Assembly: GCA_030600725.1 (NCBI GenBank)
Contig: JAUVLN010000051.1
Coordinates: 1 to 9,989 of the forward strand
Direction of reading: 5' to 3'
Source of the DNA: Thermoplasmatota archaeon
GTDB taxonomy: Archaea > Thermoplasmatota > Penumbrarchaeia > Penumbrarchaeales > Penumbrarchaeaceae
DNA length: 9,989 bases
The notes beneath the pieces are model-generated. The model saw nothing but the letters and a program-made list of their open reading frames with translations, made no database searches and was not told where the DNA came from. Below are positions 6,080 through 9,989 of the stretch, piece after piece (position 1 is the stretch's first letter; each line of letters opens with the position of its first letter). A program made the position numbers and the translations under genes.

Positions 6080-7372
6080 ATGCGTTATGGCGACGAGGAT
6101 GGATACAACAACATTTATGACGTACTCGGTAAGCCGATACTACATAGCAATGAGAGCATTCTCGTTTCCGAGGGAACCGTGATCCCCACCCTCAAGACCA
6201 CATGGAGATTATACGGAGGAGAAAACCTTATCGATCCGTCAAAGGGTTCCGTTTACCTCACCAACGAGAGGATGATATTCATCAACTCCCCCGAAAGGAT
6301 GATGGCTATCGGGGGCGACCACAGCAGGGCCATGAGTTCCGAGATGGGAAGCAGTTTCTCTCTGGGAGAGATGGGTTCGGATGCGACAGTACGTGAATAT
6401 TTCGAGATACCCAACATCGAGATAATGGCATCCGAGAAGAAGGAGGGAGCCGTTTCCGTCGGTGATATGGTGAACGTGTACATCCTTTCATCCGGAAACC
6501 AGTTCCACCTCTCCTTCGTGCTCGGTGCGGAATCGGGCCGGTTGAGGAGGCTCATGAACAAGAGGGTCTCCTCATCCGATGAGCTGGTCAAGAACCTGAA
6601 GGAGTTCTTCAAGAATACGGATTGGATGTATCTTCCCATGGAGAAGGACATTTACGCCGTTGAGCCGGAGCCTAAACCTGTACCTGCCCCCTCCGACAAA
6701 ACCGCACCACCACAGAGGGTGGTCCCCAGGATGGCTGGCCGGGTGCAAAAGAAGGTGACGACCCAGCTTCACGATAAGATAGAATCACAATCGATGAAAT
6801 ATTTCAACGATCTCTACGAGAAGGGTTTGATCACGGAGGAGATATACTCCAGGCTGATGGAACAGTACAATGGGACTTCAAAAGGCCCCATTGCTCCACT
6901 GATGAAAACGGAGACCGGGGAGCCTCTCTCACCAACCCCAAGGCAGATGGAAACGCCGATCGTTGAAACGGCTCCTGAGCCTATTCCCGAAGCAATTTCT
7001 GAACCTGAGCCTATTCCCGAAACCACACCCCAACCCGTACAGGCTCCCGCGTCGGTCGAGCAACAACCACCATCTGGGATTGCTGCTGAACCTTCCATGA
7101 CCAACCCGGATGAATCGGATGATGATCTTCTGGGAATGCTCTCGGATACGCTGGCGGATATAGGGTATGATCCTGACGAATCAGTAGATTCGTCATCTCC
7201 TCCCGAAAGTGTTCGCTCGGATCCTGACGAATCGGTAGATTCGTCTTTACCTCCCGAAAGTGTCCGCTCGGATCCTGACGAATCAACAGAGGTTCAGACC
7301 CAACCCCCTCCCGAGACCGAGCCGAAAAAGGTTGCGAGAAAGGTCAAACAGATGACCGTAAGGAAAGATTGA
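6080..7372 (+). CDS. GRAM/PH-like and SHOCT-like domain protein with acidic repeat tail
   Basis: A 430-residue protein, probably cytosolic: no signal peptide or membrane segment is visible. The N-terminal ~185 residues look like a GRAM/PH-type beta domain; the stretch GSVYLTNERMIFINSPE at 56-72 is characteristic of that fold, and such domains often bind lipids or act as adaptors. A Pro-rich linker (about 195-217) follows, then a short helical segment MKYFNDLYEKGLITEEIYSR at 239-258. This matches the SHOCT pattern (Leu-Tyr-x-Lys-Gly-x-Ile-Thr-x-Glu-Glu), a small oligomerisation module often found at protein ends. The last ~165 residues are a Pro/Glu/Ser-rich disordered tail. It contains 17-residue repeats from residue 364 (DPDESVDSS-x-PPESVRS twice plus a partial copy) and ends in a basic patch (KKVARKVKQMTVRKD). 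The molecular role is unknown. The gene converges on the aminopeptidase. Confidence 0.8.
   Translation: MRYGDEDGYNNIYDVLGKPILHSNESILVSEGTVIPTLKTTWRLYGGENLIDPSKGSVYLTNERMIFINSPERMMAIGGDHSRAMSSEMGSSFSLGEMGSDATVREYFEIPNIEIMASEKKEGAVSVGDMVNVYILSSGNQFHLSFVLGAESGRLRRLMNKRVSSSDELVKNLKEFFKNTDWMYLPMEKDIYAVEPEPKPVPAPSDKTAPPQRVVPRMAGRVQKKVTTQLHDKIESQSMKYFNDLYEKGLITEEIYSRLMEQYNGTSKGPIAPLMKTETGEPLSPTPRQMETPIVETAPEPIPEAISEPEPIPETTPQPVQAPASVEQQPPSGIAAEPSMTNPDESDDDLLGMLSDTLADIGYDPDESVDSSSPPESVRSDPDESVDSSLPPESVRSDPDESTEVQTQPPPETEPKKVARKVKQMTVRKD
6974..7021 (+). repeat. 18-bp direct repeat in the Pro/Glu tail
   Basis: CCTGAGCCTATTCCCGAA occurs identically at 6974-6991 and 7004-7021, a 30-bp period. It encodes PEPIPE twice in the disordered tail of the GRAM/SHOCT protein. 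The identical codons suggest recent duplication. Confidence 0.85.
7169..7285 (+). repeat. 51-bp in-frame tandem repeat (2 full copies plus partial)
   Basis: Copy 1 is 7169-7219, copy 2 is 7220-7270, and a partial third copy is 7271-7285. All begin GATCCTGACGAATC. The full copies differ at only a few positions, and the unit is a multiple of three, so the frame is kept. Each encodes a 17-residue acidic Pro/Ser unit. There is no spacer variation of the CRISPR kind; this is a coding minisatellite whose copy number may vary between strains. Confidence 0.92.
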
Positions 7373-7384
7373 GGTAAAGGATCT

Positions 7385-8851
7385 TCATTCCATCGGGTAT
7401 TTCGTGTAAAAGGAGCTGAAGGCCTTCAATCCCATATACAGATCGACCTTGGATAGGATCTCGAATGGCGAATGCATGGAGAGGAGAGGCAAGCCGTTAT
7501 CCACCACATCCATATTTCTCGACGCCATGAACTTGGCAACAGTACCTCCACCCCCGGCGTCCACCTTTCCCGTCTCCTGCATCACCCAGTTGATCCCTTC
7601 ATGATTGTACAGTCGCCTCAAACCGCCTACCATCTCCGCCGAGGCATCGTTGGCACCCGATTTGCCCCCTCTCCCCGTGTACTTCGTTATCGTGATCCCC
7701 GCTCCCAATCTGGCCGAGTTCCTTATATCCTGAACTCCCTTGAATGTGGGGTTAAGGGCGGATTTGACGTCCGCGGAGATGCAGAACGACCCGGAACAGG
7801 TCCTGAGAAGCTCCCTCCTGTTTCCCCTCAGGCCGGACCAATCCAGAAGCCCGTAGAGGGCGAGTTCCAGAAATTGGGATTTCGCTCCGGTATTGCCATC
7901 GGAACCGATCTCCTCCTTGTCGAAATTCAGGGCGATGCTCCACCTCCTTGGAACCACCCCTTCTTTCACCATTAGAAGGAGGCTCCTGGACGCACAGAAT
8001 GCGGATACACGGTTGTCGTGTCCGTATGATCCGATAAGACCCCTATCCAGTCCGATCTCCCGGGATATCTGGGTTGGGACAAGGGAGAGCTCGGAGGAGG
8101 TGAGGTCCTCCTCAACGATCCCGTATCTGCTATTGAGATGCTCAAGGACCTCGCTGATTATGGGGGGTCTCTCCTCTTCCTCCTCCGGGATCGAGGAAAG
8201 CCCGCAGAGGGCCAGCATCTCCTCTCCGCGGATCCCGTCAGAGAGCTTTCTCTCATTCTGGGCCTTTCTTGATAGATGCGGTAGAAGGTCAGGGATCACA
8301 AAGATAGGCTCGTCCTCCTCCCCCCCTATGTCCACATATGTGCCGTCCTCCTTGACGATCCTCCCGTGAAGGGAAAGGGGGATGTTCACCCAGTGGTATT
8401 TCTTGATACCTCCATAATAATGTGTCCTCAGAATGCCCAGCCCCGTATCCCTGTCCCCGTCGATAGGGGTCGGTTTCAGGTCTATTCTCGGGGAATCGAG
8501 GTGGGTGGCCACGAAGTTGGCTCCGTCGATGAGAGGCTCCTCTCCCACTATACCGATGAGGATCTCCCTGTCCCTGTTCGTAAGGAAGAATCCGGTACCC
8601 GGCACGGGGTCGTCGTTCGATCCGTTCCGGAGGTCAAGAAATCCGTTCTCCTTCAGGAGATCCCTCCAGTAGGTCACGGATTCCCTCTCGGTCCTACACC
8701 TGTCAATAAAATCCATGTATATGGATGAGGTCTTCTCGACCCCTTTTCTGTCATCTATGGTGTCCACGAGCCATTTTTTCACCCATTCGTTGGGGTCCTT
8801 TCTGGCTCTGGACCTTTTTTTCTTGACCTTCTTGTCCCCTTCCCCGGGCAT
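7385..8851 (-). CDS. M18 family metalloaminopeptidase (ApeA type)
   Basis: A 488-residue cytosolic di-zinc exopeptidase that removes N-terminal residues from peptides, acidic residues in characterised relatives. All expected M18 active-site motifs are present in order: THLDSPRIDLK (metal ligand H117 and D119), SYGHDNRVSA (bridging D279), NFDKEEIGSDG (catalytic E313 and ligand E314), ISADVKSALNP (D361) and SMHSPFE (H460). The YYGGIKKYHW motif at 145-154 resembles the 'aminopeptidase 1' (ApeA) branch known from Clostridium and Thermotoga. Length is close to that branch (about 460) apart from a Lys/Arg-rich N-terminal extension (KKVKKKRSRARK at 7-18). The ATG at 8851 has no Shine-Dalgarno site but sits about 27 nt below a TATA-like box, which suits a leaderless mRNA. 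An acidic insert (PEEEEERPP, 222-230) is a local peculiarity. It marks the last gene before the composition changes. Confidence 0.93.
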   Translation of the reverse strand: MPGEGDKKVKKKRSRARKDPNEWVKKWLVDTIDDRKGVEKTSSIYMDFIDRCRTERESVTYWRDLLKENGFLDLRNGSNDDPVPGTGFFLTNRDREILIGIVGEEPLIDGANFVATHLDSPRIDLKPTPIDGDRDTGLGILRTHYYGGIKKYHWVNIPLSLHGRIVKEDGTYVDIGGEEDEPIFVIPDLLPHLSRKAQNERKLSDGIRGEEMLALCGLSSIPEEEEERPPIISEVLEHLNSRYGIVEEDLTSSELSLVPTQISREIGLDRGLIGSYGHDNRVSAFCASRSLLLMVKEGVVPRRWSIALNFDKEEIGSDGNTGAKSQFLELALYGLLDWSGLRGNRRELLRTCSGSFCISADVKSALNPTFKGVQDIRNSARLGAGITITKYTGRGGKSGANDASAEMVGGLRRLYNHEGINWVMQETGKVDAGGGGTVAKFMASRNMDVVDNGLPLLSMHSPFEILSKVDLYMGLKAFSSFYTKYPME

Positions 8852-8874
8852 GGTCTCTTGAACCGTGGAATATG

Positions 8875-8881
8875 ACTTAAA
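8875..8881 (-). promoter_or_regulatory. Putative TATA box of the aminopeptidase gene
   Basis: The minus strand reads CTTTAAGTCATAT. Its centre lies about 27 nt upstream of the ATG at 8851, placing the transcription start at or next to the start codon. No ribosome-binding match lies between them. Confidence 0.45.
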
Positions 8882-8978
8882 GCTATCCCGGCTCTTTTCA
8901 GGGTCAGGACATTGATGTGGTTCCCACTTTATCTATACTTTTTTTACACTTGGGTTTACCCGATCGTCCCATTATCGT

Positions 8979-9014
8979 CCAAGACGCAACTTTTGATGCT
9001 ATTGTACGTCTTGG
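8979..9014. repeat. Inverted repeat CCAAGACG / CGTCTTGG
   Basis: Perfect 8-bp arms at 8979-8986 and 9007-9014 are separated by 20 bp. It could be a hairpin or a dimeric operator. It belongs to no recognised terminator, as no T-run follows it and no gene ends here. Confidence 0.5.
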
Positions 9015-9069
9015 CCAAATAGATTGAGAATATAGATGATGAGTTCAAGAGGTTATGTTCGCTACGGCT

Positions 9070-9129
9070 TTGCACCTAATGTAAGCCGAATGACCGACTT
9101 TAGGTGCAAGTAACATACTTTAGGTGCAG
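9070..9129. repeat. Three-copy TTAGGTGCA motif upstream of the EVE gene
   Basis: TTGCACCTAA at 9070-9079 is the exact reverse complement of TTAGGTGCAA at 9100-9109. A third copy follows in direct orientation; the two direct copies share the 12-mer ACTTTAGGTGCA at 9097-9108 and 9117-9128. Centre-to-centre distances are 30 and 20 bp, close to three and two helical turns, so a protein could bind all copies on one DNA face. The array ends just before the TATA-like box of the EVE gene, which suggests an operator. Confidence 0.6.
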
Positions 9130-9136
9130 AAATTAC

Positions 9137-9148
9137 TTTTATGTTAAT
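9137..9148 (+). promoter_or_regulatory. Putative TATA box of the EVE-domain gene
   Basis: CTTTTATGTTAA is placed so that transcription would start near 9166, leaving a leader of about 15 nt that carries GGTGG 5 nt before the ATG at 9181. The surrounding DNA is AT-rich, so chance matches are likely. Confidence 0.4.
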
Positions 9149-9180
9149 ACACTTACATTTAATAATGGATGGTGGATCTA

Positions 9181-9579
9181 ATGAAATACTGGCTAATGCC
9201 TGGACATTATAATAGGTTAGAAGAAGTGTTCAATAATGAATATCATGTGAAATTGTGGGGCATAAAGAACAGTATATATAGTGATCTGGAAGTTGGTGAT
9301 AAGATAATATGGTATTCAAGTGAAGAAAAAAGTGGTTTTTATGCCTTGGCCACCGCAATCTCGGATTATGATGTGAATGTTGATTCGAAGGATGAATACC
9401 CCCACGAGTTTTACTTTGTACTGGATAGAACACCACTTCTGGAACCAATTAATGTAATTGATATTAGAGAGAGATTATCTTTTATTACAAATAAAGAGCA
9501 ATGGTGGACGCATTTTCAAAATCCAAGAAAGTTATCAAGGGACGATTTTAACGTCATAGTAGATTATATGTTTCCTTAA
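9181..9579 (+). CDS. Stand-alone EVE-domain (PUA-like) protein
   Basis: A 132-residue protein that is one EVE domain. Visible family features are the opening KYWLMPGH, the LWGIKN segment at 25-30, the VGDKIIWYSS strand at 38-47, the following SGFYALATAIS strand, and an ending of the form NPRKLSRDDFNVI. EVE domains share the PUA/YTH fold; in characterised cases they recognise modified bases in DNA, and they recur beside or inside McrBC-type restriction systems. The partner or target here is unknown. I chose the ATG at 9181 because GGTGG lies 5 nt upstream and the domain starts there; an in-frame ATG at 9169 would add MVDL. Codons are much AT-richer than in the genes to the left, and a transposase remnant follows 56 bp downstream, so recent acquisition is likely. 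No second gene of a restriction system is in view. Confidence 0.78.
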   Translation: MKYWLMPGHYNRLEEVFNNEYHVKLWGIKNSIYSDLEVGDKIIWYSSEEKSGFYALATAISDYDVNVDSKDEYPHEFYFVLDRTPLLEPINVIDIRERLSFITNKEQWWTHFQNPRKLSRDDFNVIVDYMFP

Positions 9580-9635
9580 GTCCTGTGGCGTAACGATACC
9601 AGTGCACATAAATGATTTTTCTATAAAGGGAGTAA

Positions 9636-9989
9636 TTACTTAACTTGGAAATTAGGAGTAATCCCATTTTCAAACATCTCATGGATCAGAACGGTGATGT
9701 TGTAGGCGATGAGCTTACAGAGTAATTCGTTCTCCTGAGCCAGCCGGTTTTTAGATTTTAGGGTTTCGCCAAACTTCATCTTGATTGCTCCAAAGGTGGT
9801 TTCTACATTGGATCTCTTATGATAGTGTTCATCAAATTCATCCCTGAACATCTGAAAGAAATGAAAAGCTTTGGCCCATACAGATGAACCTTTTGCTTTT
9901 CCCGTTACATTGGACTTCATACGTCATCGGTTAAGGGTTTGAGAACCTTTTGATCTCCCCATTTTTTCCCTGTTTTATCCATCAGATCC
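9636..9989 (-). pseudogene. Truncated IS4/IS5-type DDE transposase, C-terminal part
   Basis: The intact frame 9636-9920 encodes 94 residues that match the C-terminal end of archaeal DDE transposases. EHYHKRSNVETTFGAIKMKFG contains the Y-(2)-R-(3)-E-(6)-K signature (Y33, R36, E40, K47) with the catalytic Glu; the two catalytic Asp residues are missing. In relatives, the first residues (KSNVTGKAKGSSVW) follow an internal Pro-Phe, so the ATG at 9920 is not a true start. TGA lies two codons upstream in this frame. A second frame is open from the window edge (9988) down to a TGA at 9919-9917 (ending KPLTDDV), so the gene is broken by a frameshift or internal deletion, or two pieces are joined. I could not find the terminal inverted repeat at its 3' side. 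It is very unlikely to be active alone. Confidence 0.8.

Larger units (their letters stand above)
8852..9168. other. Gene-free AT-rich stretch with inverted and direct repeats
   Basis: This 317-bp interval has no convincing gene on either strand and no tRNA-like fold that I can see. It marks the passage from the GC-richer backbone to the AT-rich right end. It holds the aminopeptidase promoter, a run of seven T at 8939-8945, an 8-bp inverted repeat, a three-copy TTAGGTGCA motif and a TATA-like box for the EVE gene. Confidence 0.7.

Noticed and set aside
7169..7285. CRISPR array
   Set aside because: The 51-bp units are contiguous with no unique spacers and are in frame within a coding gene.
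7472..8728. Several plus-strand open frames opposite the aminopeptidase
   Set aside because: The minus-strand frame carries every M18 active-site motif; the opposite frames show no recognisable protein features.
8939..8945. T-run as a transcription terminator
   Set aside because: No gene on the plus strand ends upstream of it; the aminopeptidase is transcribed away from it on the other strand.
9070..9129. CRISPR or tRNA gene in the TTAGGTGCA region
   Set aside because: Only three short copies in mixed orientation, no uniform spacer set, and no cloverleaf or TTCRA T-loop can be traced.

Overview
The window looks archaeal, most likely a member of the Thermoplasmatota or a related euryarchaeal lineage. 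Three things support this: TATA-like boxes placed so that several mRNAs would be leaderless or have very short leaders; Shine-Dalgarno matches of the GGAGGTG type; and the gene content, which includes an archaeal-type mevalonate kinase, an Lrp/AsnC regulator, and large secreted or membrane-anchored beta-rich proteins. The exact taxon cannot be fixed from the sequence alone. About the first 8.9 kb has a uniform moderate-to-high GC content. The last 1.1 kb is clearly AT-richer and looks foreign.

Layout. An Lrp/AsnC transcription regulator (1-444, +) converges on a two-gene minus-strand unit (448-4870). That unit encodes a very large exported or anchored protein of unknown function and, overlapping its stop codon, a small single-span membrane protein with an Ig-like outer domain. 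The pair is probably co-translated and acts at the cell surface. Across a 156-bp divergent promoter region lies mevalonate kinase (5027-5974, +), which catalyses the first ATP-dependent step after mevalonate in archaeal isoprenoid lipid synthesis. Next comes a cytosolic protein with a GRAM/PH-like N-terminus, a SHOCT-like segment and an acidic tail carrying 51-bp tandem repeats (6080-7372, +). It converges, with a 12-bp gap, on an M18 family metalloaminopeptidase (7385-8851, -).

From about 8890 to the end the composition changes. A 317-bp gene-free stretch carries two inverted repeats and three copies of a TTAGGTGCA motif. It precedes a stand-alone EVE-domain (PUA-like, modified-base-reading fold) protein (9181-9579, +). 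This is followed by the broken C-terminal part of an IS4/IS5-type DDE transposase (from 9636, -). This end reads as a small acquired island, possibly defence-related.

The housekeeping genes (mevalonate kinase, aminopeptidase, Lrp) show no evident functional link to each other. The less familiar material is the large exported protein and its small membrane partner, the repeat-tailed GRAM/SHOCT protein, and the operator-like array upstream of the EVE gene. I do not see a clear-cut new multi-gene system. The two-gene surface unit and the EVE island are the best candidates for a closer look.
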